The notes under the pieces: model-generated
The model's database searches: none
Seen by the model: only the letters and a program-made list of their open reading frames with translations
Told to the model about the DNA's origin: nothing
Part shown: positions 9,330-18,403 of the stretch, in pieces
How the letters are laid out: each line of letters opens with the position of its first letter
Position numbering within the stretch: the stretch's first letter is position 1
Translations under genes and position numbers: made by a program
DNA from: DATCMU01 sp036563245
Lineage (GTDB): Bacteria; Pseudomonadota; Alphaproteobacteria; Rhizobiales; Devosiaceae
Reading direction: 5' to 3'
Length of the DNA: 64,000 bases
NCBI GenBank assembly: GCA_036563245.1
Contig: DATCMU010000053.1
Location: forward strand, 124,001-188,000

Positions 9330-10762
9330 TGGACGCCATTGAACTGACCCGGCACCTGACGCAGGCGGATCGGGCACGCGCGCCTTACGCCTACATTCCG
9401 TTCGACGTACCTGAGGGGACCACGCGCATCGATGTGACGATGACCTATGCCAAAGCCGCGGACTGCATCATCGACCTCGGTTGCGCGGACCCTCGCCTCA
9501 CGGCATTCCCCAGTGCCCAAGGGTTTCGCGGCTGGAGCGGCGGCGCTCGTGACCGGTTCTTCGTGGCGACAGACGACGCTACCCCCGGCTACCTGCCCGG
9601 ACCGATGCCGGGTGGACGTTGGCATGTGATGCTGGGGCTGTACAAGGTTCCGCGAGAGGGTACGGACGTTGTCCTCAACATCACCTTCGACAGCACCCCA
9701 CGTGAGGTCGCCAACCCGCCCGTTGCCGCCGCGGCAAAGCGGTCCGGAGCGGGCTGGTACAGGGGCGACCTGCATTGCCACACCTACCACTCCGACGCCC
9801 GGGGCAGCCCCGAGCTGCTGCACGCGGCTGCCCGCCAGGCCGGTCTCGACTTCCTCGCGGTTGCCGATCACAACACCATTTCCCAGCGCCGCTATTTCAA
9901 CCGGCACACCTCGCCAGACCTTGTCTTCGTGCGCGGGATGGAAGTCACAACCGCCGAAGGACATTGTAACGTTTTCGGCCTTGATGACTGGATCGACTTC
10001 CGTATGGGCAAGCCGTCCGACGCCCACGCAATCGAACGCCTGGTCCACGAGAAAGGCGGACTTCTCTCCGTCAACCATGACAAGCCTGACATCCCCTGGG
10101 CACACGAACTCCCTTGCATGGACTGCATGGAAGTCTGGCAGTCGACCTGGATGGCCTGGAACTGGATCGCCCTCGAGCGTTATCAGCAGCGCCTGGCCGC
10201 CGGTTTGAGGATCGCGGCCATTGGCGGATCCGACTACCATCAGCCAGACCGGCTCGAGCCCGAAGGACCGCTTGTGCTGGCCCGCCCCACGACGGTTCTC
10301 TGGCTCGACGAACTCAGCGAACGCAGCGTGCTTGATGCCATGCGGGCCGGGCGCGGTTACATCACCGAGAGCCCGCACGGCCCCCACCTGGAATTGCGAG
10401 CAGATGGCGCCCCCATGGGATCGCGGCTCCCTGGCCCCTCGAAGGACGTCGCCGCCGAAATTCGCGGCGCGAAGGGCGACATGCTGGTCTGGTACGATGC
10501 CACGGGCGAAATCGGTACGAATCCGATCACCAGCGACCTTGAAACGATCTCGGGGCCAACAAAACCCTACCGTTTCGTTCGTTGCGAGATCGTCGCCGTT
10601 GCCAGTCGCGATGCGCTGATGTCCGAACTGCAGGCAAGGTTCGGCACCGGCCCGCTTCCCTTCGGCCTCAGCCAGGATGTGCTTGATGCACAACCGCTGC
10701 GTCGCGCACTCTCCAATCCCATCTGGTTCGACAATCCGGAGTTCAACGATGCATCTGAGTAA
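9329..10762 (+). CDS. PHP-domain (CehA/McbA-type) metal-dependent hydrolase
   Basis: A 477-residue protein. Residues 1 to about 140 form an N-terminal domain without a motif I recognise. A PHP (polymerase and histidinol phosphatase) domain follows, with the first metal motif GDLHCHTYHSD (H149, H151, H154), then LAVADHNT near residue 177 and VNHDKPD further on. Such proteins bind two or three metals and hydrolyse phosphomonoesters, carbamates or related bonds. The ATG at 9329 overlaps the ATPase stop by one base (TGATG); a GTG at 9326 adds only one residue. Being embedded in the sugar operon suggests it acts on the imported compound or a phosphorylated intermediate. No signal peptide is seen. 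Confidence 0.78.
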   Translation: MDAIELTRHLTQADRARAPYAYIPFDVPEGTTRIDVTMTYAKAADCIIDLGCADPRLTAFPSAQGFRGWSGGARDRFFVATDDATPGYLPGPMPGGRWHVMLGLYKVPREGTDVVLNITFDSTPREVANPPVAAAAKRSGAGWYRGDLHCHTYHSDARGSPELLHAAARQAGLDFLAVADHNTISQRRYFNRHTSPDLVFVRGMEVTTAEGHCNVFGLDDWIDFRMGKPSDAHAIERLVHEKGGLLSVNHDKPDIPWAHELPCMDCMEVWQSTWMAWNWIALERYQQRLAAGLRIAAIGGSDYHQPDRLEPEGPLVLARPTTVLWLDELSERSVLDAMRAGRGYITESPHGPHLELRADGAPMGSRLPGPSKDVAAEIRGAKGDMLVWYDATGEIGTNPITSDLETISGPTKPYRFVRCEIVAVASRDALMSELQARFGTGPLPFGLSQDVLDAQPLRRALSNPIWFDNPEFNDASE

Positions 10763-11588
10763 CGCGCCGGTTTCCTGGGGCATTTTCTACGCTGACAACC
10801 CGCGGGTCAGCCCCGGCGTCTATCTCGATGAAGTGGCGCGAGCCGGATACTGGGGTACCGAGCTTGGCCCCTACGGCTTCCTGCCCAGTGACCCGGTCGT
10901 TCTGGCAGAGGAACTGGCCCGTCGCAATCTCCACCTTGTCGGCGGCGTGCACGTTCATGCCTTCTCCGATCCGCTGGGTGCACCGGCCTTGCTGACCCAG
11001 TTGAGGGCCGCCGGAAGCCTGCTGCACAGTCTCGGGGTTGGCCATTATGTGGTCATGGATGACGGTCAGCCGGATGGCGACAACTCCCTCGATGACGACC
11101 AGTGGCGCCACATGGTCAGGTTGCTGGAAGATGGCCGCAAGCTGCTGGCGGACGAATTCGGCGTTACATTGAGCTTTCACCCCCATGTGCTGACTGCGAT
11201 CGAGTTCGAAGCCCAGATTGACCGTCTGCTCGACGAGAGTGATATCGCCTTGTGCTTCGACACCGGCCATCACGCCTTCTGGGGTCAGGATCCGCTGGCG
11301 TACATGGCAAAGGTCTGGGACCGGATCGCATATATGCACCTCAAGAACGTCGACGGGACCGTAAGACAGCGCGTTCTCGATGGGACGCTGGACGCCGCCG
11401 CCTCTTTCGACGCCGGAGCGATGTGCCCGTTGCCCGACGGAGTCGTCGACATCGCGGCAATCGTGCGCATGCTTCGCGAGCGCGATTTCTCCGGCCCTGT
11501 GGTCGTCGAGCAGGATTTCTCAAGCGTGGCAACCAGTTCGCCCTTCGATCTCTCGGTGCGGAACGCAAAATTCCTGCGCTCGATCTGA
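10749..11588 (+). CDS. TIM-barrel sugar isomerase/epimerase (IolE/AP-endonuclease 2 family)
   Basis: A 279-residue (beta/alpha)8 protein of the xylose-isomerase-like family. Recognisable points are GTELGPYGFLP near residue 38, GVHVHAF, the metal-site strand CFDTGHHAFWGQDP, HLKNVDG and the late VVEQDFS carrying the last acidic ligand. The layout resembles inosose dehydratase and 3-keto-sugar epimerases. The ATG at 10749 lies 14 bases inside the PHP gene; earlier in-frame codons would extend it with unrelated sequence. It closes the operon. With the Gfo/Idh dehydrogenase at 473-1483 it could act on a keto-inositol or 3-keto-glycoside. Confidence 0.85.
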   Translation: MHLSNAPVSWGIFYADNPRVSPGVYLDEVARAGYWGTELGPYGFLPSDPVVLAEELARRNLHLVGGVHVHAFSDPLGAPALLTQLRAAGSLLHSLGVGHYVVMDDGQPDGDNSLDDDQWRHMVRLLEDGRKLLADEFGVTLSFHPHVLTAIEFEAQIDRLLDESDIALCFDTGHHAFWGQDPLAYMAKVWDRIAYMHLKNVDGTVRQRVLDGTLDAAASFDAGAMCPLPDGVVDIAAIVRMLRERDFSGPVVVEQDFSSVATSSPFDLSVRNAKFLRSI

Positions 11589-12089
11589 ACGGTATCGCCG
11601 GCGGCGATCTGCCGTCGCAAGCCTTACTCGCCAACCCAAATCGAATGCCGTTCGCCCGGCGCGGCAGCTTGCGGCCTGAGCCCTGGCATAGGGACGGCAC
11701 CGCTGTCGGACCATCGGCCGCGACCCGCTTTGGAACACTTATGCGAAAATGATTGCCTGCGTGGAATAAATCGACTGGAAATTTTTCCACCTTGGTGAAA
11801 TGGTGAACGGCAAACAGATGACGACCCGCATCTCAAGACGGGTCGCTGGCAAGGAGACAGAGGGGGAACAAGATGGATCGCGCAGATCCATGTCCGTCCT
11901 GGACCGACAACAAGAATCGCATGAGCGACGACTGATGGCGACATTCGCGCGCGCTGGCTGGAACCGGCCATGGGCCAACCGTTCGCACGTCAATGTCGGA
12001 TTTCCATGCCGGCCTGGCAGACGCCGGCGAGACACCGGTCTGCACAAGGGCCAGGGGTCCTCTGGCCTAAACACAAGGGAGAGAACACC
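11589..12089. other. 501-base intergenic region with hairpins and a possible micro-ORF
   Basis: This separates the two importer operons and presumably holds the promoter of the second. Visible structure: a TGGAAA-TT-TTTCCA palindrome (11776-11789), a 7-bp stem CGACCCG/CGGGTCG (11822-11845), and ATGGATC/GATCCAT (11873-11891), which covers a possible small start codon. No clear T-tailed terminator follows the isomerase gene. An open frame entering at 11800 runs to the ATGA shared with 12090, but its composition is not protein-like. Confidence 0.5.
11873..11935 (+). CDS. Candidate 20-residue leader ORF
   Basis: An ATG at 11873 follows AGGGGG by 6 bases and AAGGAG lies slightly further up, a strong ribosome-binding region with no annotated gene behind it. 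The encoded peptide begins MDRADPCPSW and ends RMSDD before TGA. The start codon is inside a 7-bp hairpin (11873-11891). It may be a leader peptide for the binding-protein gene 155 bases downstream, a decayed gene start, or chance. I know of no homologue. Confidence 0.25.
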   Translation: MDRADPCPSWTDNKNRMSDD

Positions 12090-13250
12090 ATGAGACGTCG
12101 CAGCTTTATGATCGCAGGAGCAACTGCGGTTGCCGGGGCTACGCTATTGCCTCGAATTGCCTTCTCCGAATCCGGGCGGATCGACTGGTACACCAGTTCA
12201 GACCAGAACGTCCTCGATTTCTGGACCAACTTCGTCAAGCCAAAGTTCGAGGCAGCCAACCCCGGCGTTACGATCAATCTCGTCGATGGGGGCGATAATG
12301 CCGGACTGCAGGCGATTGCCGAACGCGCCCTCGCCGCTCTGGGAACCAACGCCGACCCCCAGGCCGACCTCTTCGAGGGCTTCGATGCACGGCAGCCGGT
12401 CGGAGCGCTCGAAAAAGGACTATGGGTCAATTTCGCCGACGCGGGAATGTCCAACTATTCCAAGATCAACCCGCTCGCCATCGCACTCGATGGCATTCCC
12501 CAGAACCTGCCCTACCGTGGATCACAGGTCCTGCTTGCCTACGACACCACCAAGCTCTCTCCGGCAGACGTGCCGAAGACCTGGGCCGACTTGATCGCCT
12601 GGATCAAGGCCAACCCCGGCCAGTTCATCTATAACCGCCCCAACAAGGGCGGTTCGGGTGGCAACTTCGTCCGTCGCGCGATTTATGCCGCAAACGGCGA
12701 CGATCCCTCGTTGTTCAAGGTGGACAACTACTCCGAGGACGCCGCCGCCAAGATGCTCGAGCCGGCCTGGGATATCCTCAAGGATCTCGCACCCTCACTT
12801 ATGGATCAGGGCGCCTATACCTCTGGAAACACCCAGTCGATCCAGTTGCTCGGTCAGGGCGCGGTCACCATGATTCCTGCCTGGTCGGACCAGACGCTTT
12901 CGGCCATCTCGCAGGGCGCGCTGCCCGAGACGACCGGTCTTGTCCAGTTGCAGGATCTGGGCTTCCCGGGAGGTTTTGCGCGCCTGACCATTCCGACCAA
13001 CGGTGTGAACAAGGACGCGGCGCTCAAGCTGGCCGACTTCGTGCTGTCCGAGGAAATCCAGTCTGCCATCCTCACCGAGCTGGGAGGTTTCCCGGGCGTG
13101 TCATGGGACAACATCTCGGCCGATCTACGCGAGAAGTTCAAGGACGTCATCCCCGCCTCGATCCCCGTCTTCCCCGGTGGTGACTGGGAAAAGGCGATCA
13201 ACGCGGGATGGTATCGCGCCGTCGCGCCGAACGTGGATCCCAATTCGTGA
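12090..13250 (+). CDS. ABC transporter substrate-binding protein, PotD/AfuA-like
   Basis: A 386-residue periplasmic receptor with an MRRRSFMIAG N-terminus, a plausible twin-arginine (Tat) signal, cleaved near RIAFS (about residue 26). The mature domain has the iron/polyamine/phosphosugar-type fold. The segment LWVNFADAG and the overall size match family 1/6 binding proteins seen with PotBCA-like permeases. The start is fixed by GGGAGAG 7 bases upstream. It leads an operon of two permeases, ATPase, glycerophosphodiesterase-like and inositol-monophosphatase-like genes, which points to a phosphorylated polyol rather than iron as ligand. That ligand is inference. Confidence 0.88.
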   Translation: MRRRSFMIAGATAVAGATLLPRIAFSESGRIDWYTSSDQNVLDFWTNFVKPKFEAANPGVTINLVDGGDNAGLQAIAERALAALGTNADPQADLFEGFDARQPVGALEKGLWVNFADAGMSNYSKINPLAIALDGIPQNLPYRGSQVLLAYDTTKLSPADVPKTWADLIAWIKANPGQFIYNRPNKGGSGGNFVRRAIYAANGDDPSLFKVDNYSEDAAAKMLEPAWDILKDLAPSLMDQGAYTSGNTQSIQLLGQGAVTMIPAWSDQTLSAISQGALPETTGLVQLQDLGFPGGFARLTIPTNGVNKDAALKLADFVLSEEIQSAILTELGGFPGVSWDNISADLREKFKDVIPASIPVFPGGDWEKAINAGWYRAVAPNVDPNS

Positions 13251-14149
13251 CTGAAGCGTCCGCGGGCCGAATTCCACTCGACAACTCGCCCGCGGGCGAC
13301 GACCCGGGCGCAAGGAGGGGCCGGTATGTCGGCCTTCTCCTTGTGGCCGCGCCGGTTCTTCTGGTTTGCTGGCTGATCATCTACCCGATCATTTCGGCGG
13401 TTATACGGACAGTCTGGCTGCCCGACGCCGCGGGGGATTATCGCTTGAGCCTGGAGACCTACATCTTCTTTTTCTCCGACGGATACAGCCTGAACAACCT
13501 GGGGCTGACCCTTTGGACCACGTTCATCTGTGCCGTTCTGCTTCTGATCATCTGCCTGCCGATCGCGCTGTATCTGCGGTTTGCCCTTGGCCGGCTGCCC
13601 GCCTATGTGCAGGCACTGGCCATCTTCCCGATGTTCGTGCCCTCGATCGTTCTCAGCTATGCGTTCATCCGCGTGCTCGGTCCGAACGGCATGGTGGACA
13701 TCCTTCTCAATGCGGTTCACCTGCCCAAGATCAGATCACCGTATCTTACGCCGTGGGGGCCCGTGATCGGCCTGGTCTGGGATCACGTTCCCCTCACCGT
13801 GCTGATCCTTCTGTCGGGGCTGGGAAACGTCTCCAATCAATCGATAGAGGCGGCCCGGGACGTGGGCGCCAACCGCCTGGTGACCCTGTGGCACATCATC
13901 CTGCCGCGCATGGGCAATTCGATCCTCGTGGCAACCTCCTTTGCAGTGCTGGGCATATTCTCCGCATTCACGCTCCCCTACATCCTTGGACCCGCTGCCC
14001 CCGAAATGATGGGGCCATTCATGCAGCGCACTTTCAGGGAGCTTTACGACCCCACCAACGCCATAACCCAGGCGGTGGTTTCGTTCGGCTTCTGCATCGT
14101 CTTCGGACTGTTCTATGTGCGCTCCGTGGCAAGGAACAGGAGAGCCTGA
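13247..14149 (+). CDS. ABC transporter permease, PotB-like
   Basis: A 300-residue inner-membrane permease with a first hydrophobic segment around residues 28-50 and an EAA loop IEAARDVGANRLVTLWHIILP. The GTG at 13247 was chosen because it overlaps the receptor stop as GTGA; an upstream codon at 13208 would lie inside the receptor gene. The N-terminal 25 residues are polar and cytoplasmic. It pairs with the permease at 14149. Confidence 0.9.
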   Translation: MTEASAGRIPLDNSPAGDDPGARRGRYVGLLLVAAPVLLVCWLIIYPIISAVIRTVWLPDAAGDYRLSLETYIFFFSDGYSLNNLGLTLWTTFICAVLLLIICLPIALYLRFALGRLPAYVQALAIFPMFVPSIVLSYAFIRVLGPNGMVDILLNAVHLPKIRSPYLTPWGPVIGLVWDHVPLTVLILLSGLGNVSNQSIEAARDVGANRLVTLWHIILPRMGNSILVATSFAVLGIFSAFTLPYILGPAAPEMMGPFMQRTFRELYDPTNAITQAVVSFGFCIVFGLFYVRSVARNRRA

Positions 14150-14970
14150 TGACGCTGCCCGCAACAAGAACCAGGATCGATCTGGTCGGCGTGTCGTTCG
14201 CGACCGTTCTGACCCTTACGATCATCTGTCCGCTATTGGTCGTCGGAACCTGGGCTTTCGCCAATGTGTGGCGCTATCCCGCGGTGATCCCGCAACAGTT
14301 CGGCCTGCGCTACTGGCACACGACCCTGGCGAGGCCGGATGTATGGAGCGCAATTTCCATGAGCATCAGCCTCGCCGTCATGGTGACGCTGATTTCGGCA
14401 GTCATATGTCTGCCGGCCGCCTTCGCGTTCGCCCGAATGAGTTTCCCGGCCCGCAACATCCTGTTCTTCTCCTTCCTCGCCGGGCAGGCATTCCCCAAAT
14501 TCGGACTGCTCGTGGCGATCGCCGGAATTTTCCTGCAACTCAACCTCATCGGCACCTTCTGGGGCGTCGTGCTGATCCAGCTCGTGGGGACGTTGCTCTA
14601 CATGATCTGGATCCCGGTGGCAGCGTTCCAGGCAGTTGACAGGCGCATGGAAGAAGCTGCGCGAGATGTCGGGGCGTCGCCGTTCCGCGTTTTCTGGTCG
14701 ATCACCTTGCCCCAGGCGGGGCCGACCATCGCCGCGGCGATCCTGCTGAGCTTTGTGGGCACTTTCTACGAAACCGAGGGCGCCTGGCTCATCGGGGCGC
14801 CGGGGATCCGCACGATGCCCGTGCTGATGATTTCCTTCATCAACAACCAGCCTGTCATCCAGTATGGCGCGGTGCTGTCGGTACTGCTGTGGGTGCCGTC
14901 GTTCTTCGCCATCCTTTTCGCACGCAGGGTTGTCAATTCGGGCTCCTTTGCCCGCGGCTTCGGAGGGTAG
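14149..14970 (+). CDS. ABC transporter permease, PotC-like
   Basis: A 273-residue permease with six predicted hydrophobic segments and the EAA loop MEEAARDVGASPFRVFWSITLP. Its ATG overlaps the preceding stop (TGATG), indicating coupled translation. It ends directly before the ATPase ATG at 14971, with no spacer. Confidence 0.91.
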   Translation: MTLPATRTRIDLVGVSFATVLTLTIICPLLVVGTWAFANVWRYPAVIPQQFGLRYWHTTLARPDVWSAISMSISLAVMVTLISAVICLPAAFAFARMSFPARNILFFSFLAGQAFPKFGLLVAIAGIFLQLNLIGTFWGVVLIQLVGTLLYMIWIPVAAFQAVDRRMEEAARDVGASPFRVFWSITLPQAGPTIAAAILLSFVGTFYETEGAWLIGAPGIRTMPVLMISFINNQPVIQYGAVLSVLLWVPSFFAILFARRVVNSGSFARGFGG

Positions 14971-16017
14971 ATGGCGGTTCTGGACATACAACAAGTCACC
15001 AAGCGCTTCGGCACGGTGAAAGCCGTCGACAGCTTCAACCTCAGGGTTGAAGATGGAGAACTGGTCTGCCTGCTCGGTCCGTCCGGCTCGGGCAAGTCGA
15101 CCCTTCTGCGCATGGTGGGGGGGTTCGAAAACCCGAGCGGTGGCCAGATTACCATTGATGGCGACGACGTCACGCGGCTGCCGCCCGAACGGCGCCCGAC
15201 GGGAATGGTATTCCAAAGCCATGCCCTGTGGACGCACATGAACGTCTACAAGAACCTTGCGTTCGGCCTGAAGCTGCGCCGCCTGCCGACCGCAGAGATC
15301 AAGCGCAAAGTGGATGCCGTGCTCGAACTCGTCGGCCTCGCCGGCTACGGCACACGCATGACGCACCAGTTGTCGGGCGGCCAGCAGCAGCGTGTTGCGC
15401 TGGCGCGGTCGCTGGTACTCGAACCGAAGATCCTCCTGCTCGACGAGCCTTTCGCAAGCCTCGACCAGCACCTTCGGGAACGCCTGCGCGAGGAAGTGCG
15501 CGACATCCAGCAGCGGCTGAAGATCACCACGCTCTTCGTGACTCACGGCCAGGACGAGGCCCTGGCATTGGCGGACCGCATCGTCGTTATGCGAGACGGT
15601 CGGACGGAGCAGGCAGCGCGCCCGGATGTGGTCTACCGCGAGCCCGCCACACCGTTCGTCGCCGGTTTCATCGGAACGATGAATCTCGTCGAGGGCGAGA
15701 TCGTTGACGGGGCCTTCGCGCACTCCGCGTTTCGGGTCCAGGTACCGGTCGCCGACGGCAAGGCAATACTCGCCGTACGTCCGGAGGCACTGGCCATTTC
15801 GCCGGCAGAAGGTGAAGGCATGGCGGTGGTTCACCGGGTCACCGACTACGGCACCCATGCTGTCGTCGACCTCGAACTCCCCGACGCAACCCGCCTCAAG
15901 GCGATGGTCGGTGAGGCCAGGGTCTGGCAGGCCGATTCCAGGGTTGACCTCTCTCCTCAGGCCTTCGCTGTATATCGGGACAACGTCGCGGTCCATCGGA
16001 GCGCCGGCGCATCATGA
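14971..16017 (+). CDS. ABC transporter ATP-binding protein, PotA/UgpC-like
   Basis: A 348-residue ATPase with Walker A GPSGSGKST near residues 36-44, signature LSGGQQQR, Walker B ILLLDEP followed by FASLDQHLRE, and switch region TLFVTHGQDEALAL, where Gly replaces the usual Asp before Gln (THGQ rather than THDQ). The C-terminal regulatory domain contains AVRPEAL. It overlaps the downstream gene by 4 bases (ATGA). Confidence 0.92.
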   Translation: MAVLDIQQVTKRFGTVKAVDSFNLRVEDGELVCLLGPSGSGKSTLLRMVGGFENPSGGQITIDGDDVTRLPPERRPTGMVFQSHALWTHMNVYKNLAFGLKLRRLPTAEIKRKVDAVLELVGLAGYGTRMTHQLSGGQQQRVALARSLVLEPKILLLDEPFASLDQHLRERLREEVRDIQQRLKITTLFVTHGQDEALALADRIVVMRDGRTEQAARPDVVYREPATPFVAGFIGTMNLVEGEIVDGAFAHSAFRVQVPVADGKAILAVRPEALAISPAEGEGMAVVHRVTDYGTHAVVDLELPDATRLKAMVGEARVWQADSRVDLSPQAFAVYRDNVAVHRSAGAS

Positions 16018-16856
16018 AGGAACCCACCTTCGTCGTTCGCGACGGACACAGGGCCTGGCTGAAGTGGCACAGGGCCCGTCGCCGACGCACTGATGCGGTT
16101 TTCACCGGGGCGCGAATCCGCGAAGGCATGGCCATCGGCGCCAGCATCGAGGTCGATCTGGTTGTTCATGCCGACCACGGTTTTGCGGTTTTGCATGACG
16201 AAGTTCTGGGACGAGAAGCCACTGGAAACGGACCTGTCGCCCAAGCCAGCGCTGAATCGCTGAGAGCCCAGTTCATCATCGGCAATGACGGGCGCCCGAC
16301 GACCGAACCGGTCCGCCTGCTGGAGGACCTTGCCGGCCTTCTCGCCGACACGGGGATTCATCCGGACGCCTTGCTGCAACTCGACTACAAGCTCGACGCC
16401 CGGGCTCTCACCCCTCAAACCATCGACGGATTTGCACAGAGCGTCGCGCCCGTGGCAGGACACATGATCCTTTCCTCCGGCGATGCCGCATCCGTCCGCC
16501 TGCTTTGCGCGGCCGCGCCGGGCATACGCGTCGGTTACGATCCCTGCCACGATGGTGCGCTGGAACGCGTTTCGCAGTCCCGGGATTTCGAGGGTTTCGT
16601 CAATAGTGCCGTCATTTCATCGCCCGACGCCGAACTGATCTATCTGGCGCATCCTCTTATTACCGGCGCCGCCGCAATGGGGTTCGACATGGTGGCAGCC
16701 TTTCACGCCCAGGGCCGCCGGGTGGATGCCTATACGATTGCCACGGCGGATGCGGCCGGCCTCACCGTCGCGCGACGGTTGCTTGAATTGCGTGTCGACC
16801 AGATCACCACTGACGATCCCGAAGCGCTCGCCGCGGCGCTCGATGGAGACAACTGA
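16014..16856 (+). CDS. Glycerophosphodiester phosphodiesterase-like protein
   Basis: A 280-residue TIM-barrel protein of the GDPD family, which splits glycerophosphodiesters into glycerol-3-phosphate and an alcohol. Seen: an N-terminal HR pair in KWHRARRRR, then IEVDLVVHADHGFAVLHDEVLGREATGNG, which matches the family's E-x-D, HD-x-x-L-x-R-T-x-G core. The usual PENT after the first HR is not recognisable, so one metal ligand may be lost or moved. No signal peptide, so it should act in the cytoplasm on imported substrate. It overlaps the ATPase by 4 bases and the phosphatase by 1, so all are one transcript. Confidence 0.78.
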   Translation: MKEPTFVVRDGHRAWLKWHRARRRRTDAVFTGARIREGMAIGASIEVDLVVHADHGFAVLHDEVLGREATGNGPVAQASAESLRAQFIIGNDGRPTTEPVRLLEDLAGLLADTGIHPDALLQLDYKLDARALTPQTIDGFAQSVAPVAGHMILSSGDAASVRLLCAAAPGIRVGYDPCHDGALERVSQSRDFEGFVNSAVISSPDAELIYLAHPLITGAAAMGFDMVAAFHAQGRRVDAYTIATADAAGLTVARRLLELRVDQITTDDPEALAAALDGDN

Positions 16857-17683
16857 TGGCTGAAGACTATGGCGCCGTCCTTGCGGACATGGTTGCGACG
16901 GCGCGCGAAGCCGGCGCCCTCACCCTCAAGCATTTTGGCCGCTTCCGGGACCTCGAGATCGGTGTCAAGGGACCAGCCGACTTCGTGTCGGATGCGGACC
17001 GGGAGTCCGAACAGCTTATCCGCGGGCTTTTACTGTCCCGTTATCCCGGTTTCAGCTTCACTGGCGAGGAGTTCCCTCCTGTCGATGGCACTGACCGGGA
17101 ACACCGGTGGCTGGTCGACCCGATCGACGGCACGACCAATTTCGTCAATGGCCAGCACTACACCATCTCCATCGCGCTTCGGCGCGGCAACACCACCGTA
17201 TGCGGCGCGCTCTACAATCCGGTGGCGGACGAGATGTTCACGGCCATCAGGGGCCGCGGCGCTTTCCTGAACGGGGTCCGGCTCGCCGTGAGCGAAAAAA
17301 CGGACGTGAGCATGATGGCCGTAGGAACCGGCCTGCCAACCAGCAACCTGTTCACGTTCGAAGGCTTCTATGAGCGGCTCGCACATATTCGCGACCCGAT
17401 CGGCGCTGTCCGCATCGTCGGCAGTTCCGCGAATTCCTGCGCCTATGTCGCCTGCGGCCGGCTGACGGGATATTTCGAGGAGTCCGGCCTCGTCGACTGG
17501 GCGGTCGGCGTGTTGCTGGTCGAGGAAGCCGGCGGAATCGTCACCGACTGGTGGGGGCGTGGTCCAGAATTCTATGAACGTACCGGCTGCGTCGTGGTCG
17601 CCAATCGCGCCACGCATGCCTACCTTCTCGACAAGCTGCGCGACGCGCCCATGAAGAACGAAGCGCTTCGAGCGGCCATCTAG
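16856..17683 (+). CDS. Inositol monophosphatase family protein
   Basis: A 275-residue Mg2+-dependent phosphatase. The first metal motif includes GEE (70-72), and the family signature WLVDPIDGTTNF spans about residues 85-96 (D88, D91). The second signature, normally W-D-x-A-A-G, reads VDWAVG; Asp is kept but flanking residues differ, so the substrate may differ from inositol phosphate (fructose bisphosphate, histidinol phosphate and sugar phosphates occur in the family). The ATG overlaps the GDPD stop. As the last gene of the importer operon it could dephosphorylate the alcohol phosphate released inside the cell. Confidence 0.88.
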   Translation: MAEDYGAVLADMVATAREAGALTLKHFGRFRDLEIGVKGPADFVSDADRESEQLIRGLLLSRYPGFSFTGEEFPPVDGTDREHRWLVDPIDGTTNFVNGQHYTISIALRRGNTTVCGALYNPVADEMFTAIRGRGAFLNGVRLAVSEKTDVSMMAVGTGLPTSNLFTFEGFYERLAHIRDPIGAVRIVGSSANSCAYVACGRLTGYFEESGLVDWAVGVLLVEEAGGIVTDWWGRGPEFYERTGCVVVANRATHAYLLDKLRDAPMKNEALRAAI

Positions 17684-17932
17684 TGGGACAGGCAAGATGG
17701 ATCAGCGACCGTTCGTAACAAGTCCTCCGTGTTATGGCGCGCCGATTGGACCTCGATGCGATTCTGACTGACCAATGGGCGCGAATCCGCACACATCGCA
17801 AGCAAACTTGAGGCGACCGGTCGACTTGCGCAGGATCAACAAGTGACCCCGGATTTCGCGCCGCCTTCAATCAAGATATAACCCCGTGACGTAGACTTGC
17901 GCCGGAAACTCCAATCGAGCATAGACATTTAT

Positions 17933-18403
17933 ATGCCCATCGAAGAATCGTCGATGAACGAGCAACGCAGCGACCTCAAGATCATCCGCCTTGCCAACAC
18001 GTTCGAGGCGTTCGGCCTGGTGCTCGACTACCTGTCACGCACCCCGCCCTTTGCCGATTTCGAGCTTGGAAGTTTCGCGGGTGTGATCCGGGCGCAACTG
18101 TCTTACGAGAACCATCTGGCAGCAATGAGCGGCAAGCTTATGGTCGGGTATGCGGGATGGCTTCACACCAATGCCGAATATGCAGAAGCCTGGCTGCGCG
18201 GGGACGGGATCCTCAAATCCCTGGATGGGCGTCCCCATGATTGTGCGGCACTGACCGTCTTCGTTGTATCCGATGCTCGCGCCACGCCACGCCTGATTCG
18301 CGGCGCGCGCGAACTCAACAAAGGCATCCGCGTATATTTCAAGCGAGACTATGATGGCTCCACACGGGGCCCGCGAAAGGCTTCGGTACTGAATTTTTCA
18401 TAA
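17933..18403 (+). CDS. HlyC-like (toxin-activating lysine acyltransferase-like) protein
   Basis: About 156 residues. By eye the order of features follows the HlyC/RTX-C acyltransferase fold: a P-F start of the domain, an amphipathic helix (SFAGVIRAQLSYENHLAAM), the central strand KLMVGYAGWLHTN comparable to PVAYCSWANLS of HlyC, and a late segment RVYFKRDYDGSTRG. The HlyC catalytic His appears to be Phe (PPFADF) and the Asp position is not conserved, so an acyl-transfer function is doubtful. No RTX protoxin is in the window. Starts at 17897, 17933 and 17954 are all possible with weak SDs; I chose the middle one. Assignment is tentative. Confidence 0.45.
   Translation: MPIEESSMNEQRSDLKIIRLANTFEAFGLVLDYLSRTPPFADFELGSFAGVIRAQLSYENHLAAMSGKLMVGYAGWLHTNAEYAEAWLRGDGILKSLDGRPHDCAALTVFVVSDARATPRLIRGARELNKGIRVYFKRDYDGSTRGPRKASVLNFS

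Noticed and set aside
8879..10783. 634-codon open frame on the minus strand
   Set aside because: Antisense to the ATPase and PHP genes, which have clear motifs and starts; no recognisable domain in the shadow frame.
14233..15996. 587-codon open frame on the minus strand
   Set aside because: Antisense to the PotC-like permease and ATPase; composition (charged, His/Arg-rich) is that of a reversed coding strand.
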